From an uncultured Pseudanabaenaceae cyanobacterium (GTDB lineage: Bacteria > Cyanobacteriota > Cyanobacteriia > PCC-9006 > JAAUQQ01): 48,644 bases of DNA. Under the pieces are notes generated by a model that searched no databases, was not told the DNA's origin, and was given only the letters and a program-made list of their open reading frames with translations. Each line of letters begins with the position of its first letter. Position 1 is the stretch's first letter. Shown here piece by piece: positions 9,204-20,700 of the stretch. The position numbers and the translations under genes were made by a program. The DNA lies in the NCBI GenBank assembly GCA_938017515.1, contig CALIJJ010000042.1, positions 1-48,644 of the forward strand, read 5' to 3'.

Positions 9204-10520
9204 CTAGTTCTCTGATTCCGGACTACGCTGCTGACGCAGACGTACCGATTCCGCATGGGAAAACAGGCCCTCCGCCGTGGCGAGGGTATCAATGGAACCG
9301 GCCATCTTCTCCAAAGCCTTGGGCGAGTACTGGATGATGCTGGAATGCTTCATAAAGGTCTCAACCCCCAGCGCTGAGGCATAGCGAGCCGCACCTGAAG
9401 TGGGCAGCGTGTGGTTCGGCCCCGCTAGGTAGTCTCCGACCGCTTCGGGTGTGGAGCTTCCCAAGAAAATGGCTCCGGCGTGACGAATGCCTTCCATCAA
9501 CGCCCAGGGATCGTCCACTTCTAGTTCTAGGTGTTCCGGCGCAAATTGGTTTGAGAGGGCAACGGCGTCATCAAGGTCTCTCGCAACAATAATCAGGCCG
9601 TAATTTGCGATCGCCTTTTCAGTGATCTCCCGTCGAGGATGCTGCTCAAGCTGGGCCACCACTTCCTCCACCACCGCCTGGGCCAACGCTTCGCTGGTCG
9701 TAATCAAGATAGCGGCGGCCCGGGTGTCGTGCTCGGCTTGGGCCAACATATCCACGGCCACATGGGCCGGATTCGCGGACTCATCCGCAATGATCAGGAC
9801 TTCCGAAGGCCCCGCCAGGGAATCAATGCCAACCCGCCCATAGACAATCTTTTTCGCGAGGGTGACATAGATATTGCCGGGGCCCGTAATCACGTTGACC
9901 GGCGGAATTGTTTCGGTACCGTAGGCGAGGGCTGCGATCGCCTGAGCCCCACCAACACGGTAAATCTCGCTGATACCTGCAACCTGGGCCGCCACAAGCA
10001 CCGCTGGATTGAGGCTGCCATCCCGACTCGGGGGAGTAACCATGACCCGACGCTCGACCCCAGCCACGGTGGCAGGGACAGCATTCATCAGCACAGTACT
10101 GGGATAGGACGCCTTACCGCCAGGTACGTACAGTCCTGCCACATCCACTGCCGTGTACCGCTTGCCCAAGACCACATCATCGTCGCCAAACTTGACCCAG
10201 CTCTTGGGAACGCGCTGCTCGTGGAACGACTGGATATTGGCGTGGGCAACCTGAACCGCATCGACAAATTCCTTGGGCACCTTCTCATAGGCCGATGCGA
10301 GTTCCGCCTCTGAGACCCGAAGCTTGTCCGCCGTGAGGGTTACACCATCAAATTCCTGGGAATAGTCCAGGAGAGCAGCATCGCCGCGACGCTGGACTTC
10401 CTGAATGATTTTTTGAACCGTGGCTTCCGCGTTGGCTGATGAACTGTCATGGGTGCGATCGCAGATGCGTTGTAGCTCTGCCTCTGCCCCACCCGACCAG
10501 TGATTGACGATTCGCAGCAT
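9204..10520 (-). CDS. hisD: Histidinol dehydrogenase
   Basis: HisD catalyses the last two steps of histidine synthesis, oxidising L-histidinol to L-histidine with NAD+ and Zn2+. The 438-residue protein shows the family landmarks: LYVPGGKASYPS, VMVTPPSR, EIYRVGGAQAIAALAYGT, TGPGNIYVTLAKK, DSLAGPSEVLIIAD and AEHDTRAAAILIT. It also has FAPEHLELEVDDP and GPNHTLPTSGAARY, the latter two holding zinc and catalytic residues. I take MLRIVNHW at 10520 as the start; an in-frame extension to 10553 adds non-conserved residues. It is divergent from rpsT. Other his genes are not in the window. Confidence 0.96.
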   Translation of the reverse strand: MLRIVNHWSGGAEAELQRICDRTHDSSSANAEATVQKIIQEVQRRGDAALLDYSQEFDGVTLTADKLRVSEAELASAYEKVPKEFVDAVQVAHANIQSFHEQRVPKSWVKFGDDDVVLGKRYTAVDVAGLYVPGGKASYPSTVLMNAVPATVAGVERRVMVTPPSRDGSLNPAVLVAAQVAGISEIYRVGGAQAIAALAYGTETIPPVNVITGPGNIYVTLAKKIVYGRVGIDSLAGPSEVLIIADESANPAHVAVDMLAQAEHDTRAAAILITTSEALAQAVVEEVVAQLEQHPRREITEKAIANYGLIIVARDLDDAVALSNQFAPEHLELEVDDPWALMEGIRHAGAIFLGSSTPEAVGDYLAGPNHTLPTSGAARYASALGVETFMKHSSIIQYSPKALEKMAGSIDTLATAEGLFSHAESVRLRQQRSPESEN

Positions 10521-10710
10521 GTAACTCTCTGTATTTAGGGTTGAGCCCCACAAAACAATTTCTTTAAGCTTAGCTTGGTTTTTCGATGACCAACGTTTCT
10601 GCCTAAGCAGTGTAAAGAGCTAGACGGTCGTCACATCAGGGGCTGCAGTCGTTCATTCAGCTCTAGAGCAAGAGAAATCAACAAAGTCTGTACAAAAGCT
10701 CACATTTTTG

Positions 10711-10719
10711 TGTGATAAT
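10711..10719 (+). promoter_or_regulatory. Extended -10 promoter of rpsT
   Basis: TGTGATAAT is a good extended -10 element (TG-n-GATAAT) 35 bp upstream of the rpsT GTG codon. The -35 position (TACAAA, 10691-10696) is poor, which is expected for an extended -10 promoter. Confidence 0.5.
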
Positions 10720-10753
10720 TGAGCGTTCGTAGAGCGTCGATCTAGGGTAACCC

Positions 10754-11056
10754 GTGGCTAACATCAAGTCTGCCATCAAGAGAGTAGCAATTTCAGAGCG
10801 CAACCGTCTGCGCAATAAGTCTTACAAGTCTGCCGTTAAGACTTTGACGAAGAAGTATCTTGCTGCGGTGGAGGCCTATGAAGCCTCTCCCAGTGATGAT
10901 ACCAAGAAGGAAGTTTCCGCAACCATGTCTGCTACCTATAGCAAGATTGATAAAGCGGTTAAGCGTGGCGTGTATCACAAGAACACGGGTGCAAACCGTA
11001 AGGCCCGCTTGGCTCGAATTTACAAGAAGCAGGTTGAACCCGCTCCTGCATCCTAA
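10754..11056 (+). CDS. rpsT: 30S ribosomal protein S20
   Basis: This 100-residue basic protein binds 16S rRNA and is needed for 30S assembly. The opening [21 protein letters not shown] and the later [20 protein letters not shown] are diagnostic of S20. The start is GTG, with TAGGG a few bases upstream. Gene order with tatD and rpoBC1C2 downstream and hisD divergent is the common cyanobacterial arrangement. A hairpin follows the stop and may partly uncouple S20 from the downstream genes. Confidence 0.97.
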   Translation: MANIKSAIKRVAISERNRLRNKSYKSAVKTLTKKYLAAVEAYEASPSDDTKKEVSATMSATYSKIDKAVKRGVYHKNTGANRKARLARIYKKQVEPAPAS

Positions 11057-11071
11057 GCAGACCTAACGAGC

Positions 11072-11100
11072 GAGCCCTTTGCTGATTTGAGCAAGGGCTC
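11072..11100 (+). terminator. Intercistronic hairpin between rpsT and tatD
   Basis: GAGCCCTTTGCT pairs with AGCAAGGGCTC with one bulged T and a 6-base loop. No strong T run follows, so it may act as a weak terminator or an mRNA 3'-end stabiliser for rpsT. Confidence 0.5.
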
Positions 11101-11134
11101 CACTGACTTTTGGTCCGCTAGAGTGCTGTTGCCT

Positions 11135-11944
11135 ATGCAGTTGGTCGATACCCACGTCCACGTGTCCTTTGATAGTTTCCAGGATGACCTTGACCTTGTC
11201 GCCCAGCGGTGGCGCGAGGCTGGGGTCATCCGTTTGGTGCATTCTTGCGTCGAGCCTAAGGAGTTCGAGCAGATTCGGGCGATCGCCGATCGATTCCCGG
11301 AGTTGTCTTTTGCCGTTGGTCTACATCCCCTCGATGTAGACCAATGGACACCTGAACTCGGGCAGAAGATTCATCAGTTGGCACAATCAGATTCTCGGGT
11401 TGTGGCAGTTGGCGAAACGGGGCTGGACTTCTTCAAATCAGACCAAATTGAGCTTCAGCACGAAGCTCTAAATGCTCAACTCCACATTGCCCGCGAGCTT
11501 GACCTGCCGGTCATTATTCACTGTCGTGATGCTGCGGATGCAATGGCGGAGCAGCTACGTCGATTTGTTGAAGTTCATGGGCCCGTGCGTGGAGTCATGC
11601 ACTGCTGGGGTGGCAACCCTGATGAAACCCAGTCATTTCTAGACCTTGGGTTTTACATCAGTTTCAGTGGCACCGTCACGTTCAAGAAAGCCGAGCAAAT
11701 CAAAGCTTCAGCTGCGATGGTTCCAAGCGATCGTCTCCTCATTGAGACCGATTGCCCTTTTCTTGCGCCTGTCCCCAAGCGGGGACGGCGTAATGAACCT
11801 TCCTTTGTCGCCCACGTCGCTCATCAAGTGGCCGCGCTGCGACAAATTCCGGTGGAGGAGTTGGCTGAGCAGACAACTCGCAATGCCTTTGATTTATTTC
11901 GTTTGCCGACGAAACCCACTGTCCAGGCTGCATCCGTGGGCTGA
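11135..11944 (+). CDS. tatD: TatD-family metal-dependent deoxyribonuclease
   Basis: This is a TIM-barrel hydrolase. The metal ligands are visible as the HxH pair in [10 protein letters not shown] (His7, His9), Glu in VGETGLDFF, His in VIIHCRDA, His in VMHCWGG and Asp in ETDCPFL. Those are the full set for an active TatD/YcfH-type nuclease, a 3'-5' exonuclease involved in DNA repair or turnover. I prefer the ATG at 11135 (269 residues); the frame extends upstream to 11087 but that would overlap the rpsT hairpin. It is followed by a HIP1-centred palindrome before the rpoB promoter. Confidence 0.92.
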   Translation: MQLVDTHVHVSFDSFQDDLDLVAQRWREAGVIRLVHSCVEPKEFEQIRAIADRFPELSFAVGLHPLDVDQWTPELGQKIHQLAQSDSRVVAVGETGLDFFKSDQIELQHEALNAQLHIARELDLPVIIHCRDAADAMAEQLRRFVEVHGPVRGVMHCWGGNPDETQSFLDLGFYISFSGTVTFKKAEQIKASAAMVPSDRLLIETDCPFLAPVPKRGRRNEPSFVAHVAHQVAALRQIPVEELAEQTTRNAFDLFRLPTKPTVQAASVG

Positions 11945-12072
11945 CGCTGTCAGCGCCTCAGTTTCTTGTCATCTCAACAACTGAGTTATGACTCATTGCC
12001 ACCTGCATCCCGATTTACCGATGCCCGATGTACTGATGCATTTTCATTAGCCCTAGCAATATTTAATGCTCT

Positions 12073-12099
12073 ACCGAGGGCGATCGCCCTCGGTGTTTT
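12073..12099 (+). terminator. HIP1-centred palindromic terminator after tatD
   Basis: A perfect 22-bp palindrome (12073-12094) is built around GGGCGATCGCCC, that is, a HIP1 octamer at its centre. It is followed by GTTTT. The position between tatD and the rpoB promoter fits a terminator made out of a HIP1 site. Confidence 0.55.
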
Positions 12100-12146
12100 C
12101 AAGAAGATCACTTCTCTTCAATGTCAAGGTTGACTTTGAAGTAGGA

Positions 12147-12174
12147 TTGAAGTAGACCCCCAATACTGTAAAAT
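12147..12174 (+). promoter_or_regulatory. Putative rpoB promoter
   Basis: TTGAAG (12147-12152) and TAAAAT (12169-12174) are separated by 16 bp and lie about 40 bp upstream of the rpoB ATG. A second -35-like TTGACT lies at 12130-12135. The pair would drive rpoB-rpoC1-rpoC2 independently of rpsT-tatD. Confidence 0.4.
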
Positions 12175-12213
12175 CTACGGTTGCGCCCAGGCGTGACCCG
12201 ATCGAGGAGACGC

Positions 12214-15200
12214 ATGACTGACCAGATCACCGTTGCACCCGCTCAGTTTGTTCTGCCGGATATGGTGGAGATTCAGCGGGCGAGCTTTCGTTGGTTCCTT
12301 TCCGATGGCTTGATCGAGGAGCTTGAAAGCTTCTCTCCCATCACAGACTATACGGGCAAGTTAGAGCTTCATTTCCTCGGACAACAGTACAAGTTGAAGC
12401 CACCAAAGTACGACGTTGACGAAGCGAAGCGTCGTGATGGCACCTATGCCGTTCAGTTGTATGTTCCAACCCGTCTGATCAACAAGGAAAACGGGGAGAT
12501 TAAGGAGCAAGAAGTCTTTATTGGTGACCTGCCCCTGATGACTGAGCGGGGAACGTTCATCATCAATGGCGCAGAACGTGTCATCGTCAATCAGATTGTT
12601 CGCAGTCCAGGGGTCTACTACAAGTCCGAGACAGATAAGCACGGTCGTCGTACCTACAACGCCAGCCTGATCCCCAACCGGGGTGCTTGGCTCAAGTTTG
12701 AGACCGACAAGAATGACTTGGTCTGGGTCCGCATTGATAAGACCCGCAAGCTGTCGGCTCAGGTTCTGCTCAAAGCCTTGGGCTTGAACGACAACGAAAT
12801 CTTTGATGCGCTGCGTCACCCTGAGTATTTCCAGAAAACCATCGAGAAAGAAGGCCAGTTCAACGAAGACGAAGCGTTGATGGAGCTGTATCGGAAGCTG
12901 CGTCCCGGTGAGCCTCCGACAGTGACTGGGGGTCGCCAGCTACTGGAATCTCGTTTCTTTGACCCGAAGCGCTACGACTTGGGGCGTGTCGGTCGCTACA
13001 AGCTCAATCGCAAGCTGCATCTCACAGTGCCTGACACCATGCGGGTACTGACACCGCAGGATATCTTGGCGGCGATCGACTACCTGATCAACCTTGAGTT
13101 TGATATCGGCAACATCGACGACATCGACCACTTGGGCAACCGACGCGTGCGCTCAGTGGGCGAGCTGTTGCAGAATCAAGTGCGCGTGGGTCTCAACCGT
13201 CTGGAGCGCATCATCCGTGAACGCATGACCGTTTCCGATGCGGACTCATTGACGCCCGCTTCTTTGGTGAACCCCAAACCGTTGGTCGCTGCGATTAAGG
13301 AGTTCTTTGGCTCCTCCCAGCTGTCCCAGTTTATGGACCAGACGAACCCGCTGGCAGAGCTGACGCACAAGCGTCGTCTCAGCGCCTTGGGTCCCGGTGG
13401 TCTGACCCGTGAACGCGCAGGCTTTGCCGTACGTGATATTCACCCCTCTCACTACGGCCGCATTTGCCCGATTGAAACGCCGGAGGGTCCCAACGCCGGT
13501 CTGATTGGTTCCCTGGCGACCCACGCTCGGGTCAACGATTACGGTTTCATCGAGACGCCGTTCCGCAAAGTCGAGAACGGTCGCCTGTGCATGGACATTG
13601 CGCCGCAGTACATGACGGCGGATGAAGAGGACGACCTGCGTGTTGCGCCGGGTGATGTCACGACCGATGAAAATGGCTACATCCGCGGTGAAACAGTTCC
13701 GGTGCGCTATCGCCAGGACTTCACCGAAACCACACCGGATCAGGTGGACTATGTCGCGGTGTCGCCAGTTCAAATTATTTCGGTGGCGACATCGTTGATT
13801 CCATTCCTGGAGCACGACGATGCTAACCGTGCCCTGATGGGTTCGAACATGCAGCGTCAGGCAGTGCCGCTGCTGCGCCCCGAGCGTCCCCTTGTGGGCA
13901 CAGGTCTTGAGACCCAGGCTGCGAGAGACTCTGGCATGGTCATCGTCAGTCGTACCCCTGGCCGGGTCACCTACGTCGATGCCAACCAAGTCATTGTTCG
14001 GTCTGACACGGGTGAAGACATTGTCTACCCGCTGCAAAAGTATCAGCGTTCCAACCAAGACACCTGCTTGAATCAGCGTCCCCTCGCCTTTGAGGGAGAC
14101 GAAGTCGAAGTCGGACAAGTCTTGGCCGATGGCTCTGCCACAGAAGGGGGCGAGCTAGCCCTGGGCCAGAACGTCTTGGTCGCCTACATGCCCTGGGAAG
14201 GCTACAACTACGAGGACGCCATCCTCCTGAGCGAGCGCCTCGTCCATGATGATGTCTACACTTCAATCCACATTGAGAAATTTGAGATTGAGGCGCGTCA
14301 AACCAAGCTTGGACCTGAGGAAATCACGCGGGAAATTCCCAACGTCGGAGAGGATTCCCTGCGTCACCTCGACGAAGGCGGCATCATCCGCGTCGGTGCT
14401 TGGGTCGGTTCCGGCGACATCCTGGTGGGCAAAGTCACACCGAAGGGTGAATCGGATCAGCCGCCGGAAGAAAAACTGCTGCGAGCCATCTTTGGTGAAA
14501 AAGCGCGGGACGTGCGCGATAACTCCCTACGGGTCCCGAACGGTGAAAAAGGCCGCGTGGTAGACGTTCGCGTCTTCACCCGTGAACAAGGCGACGAGCT
14601 ACCTCCTGGCGCCAACATGGTTGTCCGCGTTTACGTGGCCCAAAAGCGCAAGATTCAGGTGGGTGACAAGATGGCCGGACGCCACGGCAACAAGGGCATC
14701 ATTTCCCGGATCCTGCCGGTGGAAGATATGCCCTATCTGCCCGATGGCACGCCGCTGGACATCGTGCTCAATCCTCTGGGTGTACCGTCTCGCATGAACG
14801 TGGGTCAGGTGTTTGAGTGCCTGATGGGTTGGGCTGGCCACAACCTCAACACTCGCTTTAAGCTCACGCCGTTTGACGAGATGCACGGGGAAGAGGCCTC
14901 CCGCCTGACCGTCCACGGCAAGCTGGAGGCTGCTCGCAAGAAGCAGCGCCAGGACTGGATTTACAACGAGAATGACCCCGGCAAAATTCAGGTCTATGAC
15001 GGTCGTACGGGTGAGCCCTTCGATCGCGCGGTGACCGTGGGCAAAGCCTACATGCTCAAGCTGGTTCACCTCGTGGATGACAAGATTCATGCCCGCTCCA
15101 CCGGTCCCTACTCCTTGGTTACCCAGCAGCCTCTGGGTGGTAAGGCACAGCAGGGTGGTCAGCGCTTCGGTGAGATGGAGGTGTGGGCCCTTGAAGCCTT

Positions 15201-15537
15201 TGGTGCCGCTTACACCCTGCAGGAACTGCTCACGGTGAAGTCCGACGATATGCAGGGTCGCAACGAAGCACTCAACGCCATCGTCAAAGGTAAGGCCATT
15301 CCTAAGCCGGGTACGCCAGAATCCTTCAAGGTATTGATGCGCGAGCTTCAGTCCCTCTGTCTGGACATCGCCGTGCATAAGCTCGATACCCAGAGTGATG
15401 GGCTTGAGCGCGATACCGAGGTTGATCTGATGGTGGATGTCGGTGGCCGTCGTGCGCCGAATCGTCCGACCTATGAGTCGATCAGCCGCGAGGAGAATGC
15501 GCCTGCTGAAGAGAGCAGTGCTCCTCCTCAGGTGTAG
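12214..15537 (+). CDS. rpoB: DNA-directed RNA polymerase subunit beta
   Basis: This is the 1107-residue beta subunit of RNA polymerase. Landmarks in order are [10 protein letters not shown] near the N-terminus, then [19 protein letters not shown]. The rifampicin-pocket region follows, with [20 protein letters not shown] and [19 protein letters not shown]. Later come [32 protein letters not shown] and the C-terminal clamp region [21 protein letters not shown] choose the ATG at 12214 because GAGGAG lies four bases upstream; an in-frame TTG at 12181 lacks a ribosome site. The short length compared with E. coli reflects missing lineage inserts, as usual in cyanobacteria. Confidence 0.98.
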   Translation: MTDQITVAPAQFVLPDMVEIQRASFRWFLSDGLIEELESFSPITDYTGKLELHFLGQQYKLKPPKYDVDEAKRRDGTYAVQLYVPTRLINKENGEIKEQEVFIGDLPLMTERGTFIINGAERVIVNQIVRSPGVYYKSETDKHGRRTYNASLIPNRGAWLKFETDKNDLVWVRIDKTRKLSAQVLLKALGLNDNEIFDALRHPEYFQKTIEKEGQFNEDEALMELYRKLRPGEPPTVTGGRQLLESRFFDPKRYDLGRVGRYKLNRKLHLTVPDTMRVLTPQDILAAIDYLINLEFDIGNIDDIDHLGNRRVRSVGELLQNQVRVGLNRLERIIRERMTVSDADSLTPASLVNPKPLVAAIKEFFGSSQLSQFMDQTNPLAELTHKRRLSALGPGGLTRERAGFAVRDIHPSHYGRICPIETPEGPNAGLIGSLATHARVNDYGFIETPFRKVENGRLCMDIAPQYMTADEEDDLRVAPGDVTTDENGYIRGETVPVRYRQDFTETTPDQVDYVAVSPVQIISVATSLIPFLEHDDANRALMGSNMQRQAVPLLRPERPLVGTGLETQAARDSGMVIVSRTPGRVTYVDANQVIVRSDTGEDIVYPLQKYQRSNQDTCLNQRPLAFEGDEVEVGQVLADGSATEGGELALGQNVLVAYMPWEGYNYEDAILLSERLVHDDVYTSIHIEKFEIEARQTKLGPEEITREIPNVGEDSLRHLDEGGIIRVGAWVGSGDILVGKVTPKGESDQPPEEKLLRAIFGEKARDVRDNSLRVPNGEKGRVVDVRVFTREQGDELPPGANMVVRVYVAQKRKIQVGDKMAGRHGNKGIISRILPVEDMPYLPDGTPLDIVLNPLGVPSRMNVGQVFECLMGWAGHNLNTRFKLTPFDEMHGEEASRLTVHGKLEAARKKQRQDWIYNENDPGKIQVYDGRTGEPFDRAVTVGKAYMLKLVHLVDDKIHARSTGPYSLVTQQPLGGKAQQGGQRFGEMEVWALEAFGAAYTLQELLTVKSDDMQGRNEALNAIVKGKAIPKPGTPESFKVLMRELQSLCLDIAVHKLDTQSDGLERDTEVDLMVDVGGRRAPNRPTYESISREENAPAEESSAPPQV

Positions 15538-15545
15538 TGCTTGGA

Positions 15546-15599
15546 GCAAGGGTTTGGGTCCTCGTCGTAAAGCCTGAAGGTTTGCGCCCCAACCCTTGC
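15546..15599 (+). other. Long-loop hairpin between rpoB and rpoC1
   Basis: GCAAGGGTTTGGG (15546-15558) pairs with CCCAACCCTTGC (15588-15599) with one bulged T and a loop of about 29 bases. There is no T tract. It lies in the 205-bp spacer between rpoB and rpoC1 and could be a processing or pausing element. Confidence 0.45.
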
Positions 15600-15742
15600 C
15601 AATCTGATGTACTCCTCCTGCATGCATTGGATCTGTTGTGTGGCTTCAGTCTCTGTCACTTGAACTGGTGCGATCGCAGATCCCCGCAATCCCCTAAACA
15701 GCCTTTCCCCCGCCCCGAACGCGAGATTACCTAAGGAAACTG

Positions 15743-17617
15743 ATGCCGAAGCTAGAACAACGCTTTGATTACGTCAAAATCGGACTGGCCTCCCCTGACC
15801 GAATTCGCCAATGGGGTGAGCGTACGCTCCCCAATGGCCAAGTCGTCGGTGAAGTAACAAAGCCTGAGACGATCAACTACCGCACACTAAAGCCTGAGAT
15901 GGACGGGCTTTTCTGTGAGCGCATCTTTGGCCCTGCCAAGGACTGGGAATGCCACTGCGGCAAATATAAGCGTGTGCGTCACCGGGGCATTGTTTGCGAG
16001 CGCTGTGGCGTCGAGGTCACTGAGTCCCGCGTCCGCCGTCACCGCATGGGCTACATCAAGCTGGCAGCCCCAGTCGCCCACGTTTGGTATCTCAAGGGCA
16101 TCCCGAGCTACATCGCGATCTTGATGGATATGCCCCTGCGGGATGTGGAACAGATTGTCTATTTCAACGCTTACGTGGTGTTGGATCCTGGCAATCACCC
16201 CGATCTTCAGCTCAAGCAACTGCTCAACGAAGACCAGTGGATGGAGCTGGAAGAGCAGATCTACGGCGAAGAATCGGATCTCGAAGGTATCGAAGTCGGC
16301 ATTGGTGCAGAAGCACTCCAGCGTCTACTTCAGGATCTCGACCTGGAAACCGAAGCTGAACAACTACGGGAAACCATCGCAGTTTCCAAAGGTCAGAAGC
16401 GCGCCAAGCTCATCAAACGCCTGCGCGTCATCGACAACTTCATTGCGACAGGCTCCCGCCCCGACTGGATGGTGCTGGAATATATTCCGGTTATTCCCCC
16501 GGACCTCCGGCCGATGGTTCAGCTAGACGGTGGCCGTTTTGCCACCTCCGACCTGAACGACCTCTACCGCCGAGTGATTAACCGCAACAATCGTTTGGCC
16601 CGTCTACAGGAGATTCTTGCGCCGGAGATCATCGTCCGTAACGAGAAACGGATGCTCCAGGAAGCCGTCGATGCGCTGATTGACAATGGTCGTCGTGGTC
16701 GCACAGTGGTAGGCGCCAACAACCGACCCCTGAAATCCCTGTCCGACATTATTGAAGGTAAGCAGGGTCGCTTCCGTCAGAACTTGCTGGGTAAGCGCGT
16801 TGACTACTCCGGTCGTTCCGTCATTGTTGTCGGTCCTAACCTGAAAATTCACCAGTGCGGTCTGCCTCGGGAGATGGCGATCGAACTATTCCAACCCTTT
16901 GTGATTCACCGCTTGATCCGTCAGGGCTTGGTGAACAACATCAAGGCTGCCAAAAAGATGATTCAAAAGGGCGACCCCATGGTCTGGGAAGTGCTCGAAG
17001 AGGTCATTGACGGTCACCCCGTCATGCTCAACCGAGCACCGACATTGCACCGTCTGGGTATCCAAGCCTTTGAGCCCATCCTGGTACCGGGTCGTGCCAT
17101 CCAGCTACACCCCTTAGTGTGTCCCGCGTTCAACGCTGACTTCGACGGCGACCAGATGGCGGTTCACGTGCCGCTCTCCCTGGAAGCTCAGTCCGAGGCG
17201 CGTCTCCTGATGTTGGCCTCCAACAATGTTCTGTCTCCCGCTACGGGCACGCCGATCATTACGCCGAGTCAGGATATGGTCCTCGGCTGCTATTACCTGA
17301 CGGCGGAGAATCGCAGTGATACACGGGGCGAAGGCCGTTACTTTGCATCCTTGGATGATGTGGAGATGGCCTATGACCAGGATCTCATCGGCATTCACGC
17401 TTATGTGTGGGTCCGTTTCGACGGCGACATGGTCATGTCTGAAGACGAGGGCGAACCCAAGGATGTCCAGAAAACCGATGATGGCATCACCACTGAAACC
17501 TACGAATACAGACGAGTTCGCAAGGATGCTGAGGGTAACTTAATTTCCCAGTACATCTACACAACACCGGGACGGGTCATCTTGAACAAGACTCTCCACG
17601 ACGTACTGGCCAGTTAG
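15743..17617 (+). CDS. rpoC1: DNA-directed RNA polymerase subunit gamma (RpoC1)
   Basis: This is the 624-residue N-terminal half of beta', separate in cyanobacteria and plastids. The zinc-binding domain has Cys70, Cys72, Cys85 and Cys88 ([13 protein letters not shown], then VCERCGVEV). The catalytic metal loop [12 protein letters not shown] is at residues 464-475, with its three Asp residues intact. [18 protein letters not shown] and [15 protein letters not shown] are also diagnostic. AAGGAAACTG upstream is the ribosome site. It is cotranscribed with rpoB and rpoC2. Confidence 0.98.
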   Translation: MPKLEQRFDYVKIGLASPDRIRQWGERTLPNGQVVGEVTKPETINYRTLKPEMDGLFCERIFGPAKDWECHCGKYKRVRHRGIVCERCGVEVTESRVRRHRMGYIKLAAPVAHVWYLKGIPSYIAILMDMPLRDVEQIVYFNAYVVLDPGNHPDLQLKQLLNEDQWMELEEQIYGEESDLEGIEVGIGAEALQRLLQDLDLETEAEQLRETIAVSKGQKRAKLIKRLRVIDNFIATGSRPDWMVLEYIPVIPPDLRPMVQLDGGRFATSDLNDLYRRVINRNNRLARLQEILAPEIIVRNEKRMLQEAVDALIDNGRRGRTVVGANNRPLKSLSDIIEGKQGRFRQNLLGKRVDYSGRSVIVVGPNLKIHQCGLPREMAIELFQPFVIHRLIRQGLVNNIKAAKKMIQKGDPMVWEVLEEVIDGHPVMLNRAPTLHRLGIQAFEPILVPGRAIQLHPLVCPAFNADFDGDQMAVHVPLSLEAQSEARLLMLASNNVLSPATGTPIITPSQDMVLGCYYLTAENRSDTRGEGRYFASLDDVEMAYDQDLIGIHAYVWVRFDGDMVMSEDEGEPKDVQKTDDGITTETYEYRRVRKDAEGNLISQYIYTTPGRVILNKTLHDVLAS

Positions 17618-17648
17618 CCAGGGCGGCAGGCTGGGGACAGCCTCACAG

Positions 17649-17682
17649 AATTCCTTGGGGGACATCTTCCCCTCGGGGAATT
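17649..17682 (+). other. Two-tier hairpin between rpoC1 and rpoC2
   Basis: AATTCC (17649-17654) pairs with GGAATT (17677-17682). Inside it, GGGGA (17658-17662) pairs with TCCCC (17668-17672). Only TTCTG follows, so termination is unlikely. It fills the middle of the 119-bp spacer. Confidence 0.45.
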
Positions 17683-17736
17683 TTCTGGGTTACAGCAATG
17701 AAACAGTTTGGTTGAGCGCGGCGAGGCAGCAGAGTA

Positions 17737-20700
17737 ATGGCAGAGCAAAACGGATCCGAGCAGGCAACGAAGGCGATTTTTCACAATCGTGTCATCGATA
17801 AAAAACAGCTCAAAAAGCTGATTGCCTGGTCTTTCATTAACCACGGCACAGCGCGAACCGCTCAGGTGGCGGATAAACTGAAGGACTTGGGATTCAAGTT
17901 CGCAACACGAGCCGGTGTCTCCATCAGTGTGGATGACCTCAAAGTCCCCGATGTAAAGAAGGAGATGCTCCAGGCTGCGGATGAAGAGATTCGCGACACA
18001 GAATCTCGGTATAGCCGCGGTGAAATCACCGAGGTAGAACGCTTCCAAAAGGTCATTGACACCTGGAGTATTACCTCCGAGGAACTCAAGGACCAGGTCG
18101 TTGAGAACTTCACCAAGAACAATCCACTCAACTCCGTCTACATGATGGCGTTCTCTGGAGCACGGGGTAACATCTCCCAGGTTCGTCAGTTGGTCGGCAT
18201 GCGCGGCCTGATGGCGAATCCCCAGGGTGAGATCATCGATATTCCGATTAAGACCAATTTCCGGGAAGGTCTGACGGTAACCGAGTACATTATTTCCTCT
18301 TACGGTGCTCGTAAAGGTCTAGTGGACACGGCGCTGCGTACTGCTGACTCGGGATATCTGACCCGTCGTCTCGTGGACGTCTCCCAGGATGTGATTGTTC
18401 GGGAGCATGACTGTGGAACAGTGCGCGGTCGTACCGTGACGGCAATGATGGATGGTAACCGCACGCGCATTGCGTTGGGCGATCGCCTCTTTGGCCGAGT
18501 CATTGGCGAAGATGTAATCCATCCTGAAACGGGCGAAGTTGTCGCTGCCCGCAACCAAGACCTGGATGCGGAGTTCTGCGAGAAAATTCAAAAATCTGGC
18601 GTCAAGGGCGTTTTTGTCAGATCTCCCCTGACGTGCGAAGCGGCCCGCTCGGTTTGTCAGCTTTGCTATGGCTGGAGCCTCGCCCACGGTCACCTGGTTG
18701 ACATGGGTGAAGCGGTTGGCATCATTGCAGCCCAGTCCATCGGTGAACCGGGTACTCAGCTCACCATGCGTACCTTCCACACCGGTGGCGTCTTTACCGG
18801 TGAGGTCGCCCGCCTAGAGCGCTCCAAAGCCGAAGGTACGGTCGAATTCTCCAAGAAAGCTCGCACCCGCCCCTTCCGCACCCGTCACGGTGAAGAAGCA
18901 CTCATGGCCGAGAGCAACTTTGAGATCAATATTGTTGGCAGCAGCCGTAAGCAAGTTGTTCGGGTTGTCCAAGGCTCAAGCATCTTTGTTAAGGATGGCG
19001 ATGCCGTGAAGAAGTTGGGCAGGGTCGCCGAGATTCCTGTCGGCGGTAACACACGCCGTTCAACGGAGAAAGCCACCAAGGACGTCACCACCGACCTCGC
19101 TGGCGAAATTCAGTTTGCTGATATTGCAGCGGAAGAGAAAAAAGACCGCCAGGGCAACATCACCCGCGTTGCACAGCGTGGTGGCTTGATTTGGGTCCTG
19201 TCTGGTGAGGTCTATAACCTGCCCCCTGGTGCTGAACCAACCGTTAAGAACGGCGACAAGATTAGCGCTGAAGATGTTATTTCAGAAACCCGCCTAACCA
19301 GTGAACATGGCGGTATTGTCCGCCTACCGAAAAAGGACAGCGGCAACCGCGAAGTCGAGATCATCACCGCATCTGTGGTGCTCGATCAAGCCAAGGTTCA
19401 TGCTGAGATATCCCAGGGCGGTGAGCACTATGTACTGGAGACCGACGATGGTCAACAATTCAATCTCAACACCACCCCCGGTACCAAGGTCGTCGATGGC
19501 CAGGTCGTGGCTGAACTGATCAGTGAAACCTATCGCACCCAAACCGGTGGCATCATCAAATATGCTGGCGTCGAAGTGGGCAAGAAGGGCAAGTCCAAGC
19601 AGGGCTATACCGTGCAAAAGGGCGGTACCTTGCTGTGGATTCCTGAAGAGGCCCATGAGGTCAATAAGGATATTTCACTGCTGATGGTGGAAGACGGCCA
19701 GTTTGTGGAAGCTGGCACTGAGGTCGTTAAAGATGTCTTCTGTAACAGCAGCGGTATTGTCGAAGTCACGCAGAAAAATGACATTCTGCGCGAGATTGTC
19801 GTCAAGCCGGGCAATCTTCACATGCTGGATGATCCCAAGGCGCTGAAGGTCAAGAGCGGTGCCTTTGCAAATCCTGGTGAAGAAGTGCTGCCTGGAGTCT
19901 CCGTTGAGGAGATGCGCTATGTCGATCAGGTCGTGATGCCTGAGGGAGATGCGGTACTTTTGCGCCCCGTGGTGGAGTACTCCGTTCCCGATGAGCCGGC
20001 GCTGCCCAGTCAGAAAGCCAGCGATGGCGATGGTCGCTCTATCAGCCTGAAGGTGATCCAGCGTCTTCCCTATAAGGATGGTGAGCGGGTTAAGTCTGTG
20101 GACGGTCTGTACCTGATGCGGACTCAGCTTGTACTGTCCATGGAAATGGACACCGCACAGATTTTAGCTGATATCGAGCTCAAGCCTGATGCGTCTGATC
20201 CCGAGACATTGCGCTTGCAGATGGTGATTCTTGAATCCCTTGTGCTAAGACGCGACATCGCAGCGGACACGATGCAGGGCAGTACCAAGACTCGCCTCCT
20301 GGTAGGCGATGGCGAAGAAATTAAGTCTGGAGCTGTGGTTGCCCGCACCGAAAGTCTCTGTAAGGAATCTGGGGTTGTGCGGGGTATTCGTGAAGGTGCT
20401 GAAGCTGTCCGCCGCATCCTCATTGAACGGGAAATCGATCGGACCGAAATTTCTACCCACGGCAAGACACCAACCGTTAAAGAAGGTGACCTGTTGGTGG
20501 CTGGCATGGAGATTGCCGACGGCGTTCCCCTCGAAGACTCCGGCTGTGTCGTCGAAGTGAAGAGTGACAGCGTGGCGATTCGTACAGCGCGCCCCTATCG
20601 CGTCTCTCCCGGTGCAGTGCTCCACGTTGAGGACGGCAGCTTGGTGCAACGGGGTGACAACCTGGTACTGCTCGTGTTTGAGCGAGCCAAGACCGGCGAT

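Noticed and set aside
13246..14118. 290-codon frame opposite rpoB
   Set aside because: It has the same antisense-shadow pattern, without a start context or known motif.
14599..15627. Long open frame opposite the 3' half of rpoB
   Set aside because: It is a shadow of the third-position GC pattern in rpoB; rpoB is certain on the other strand.
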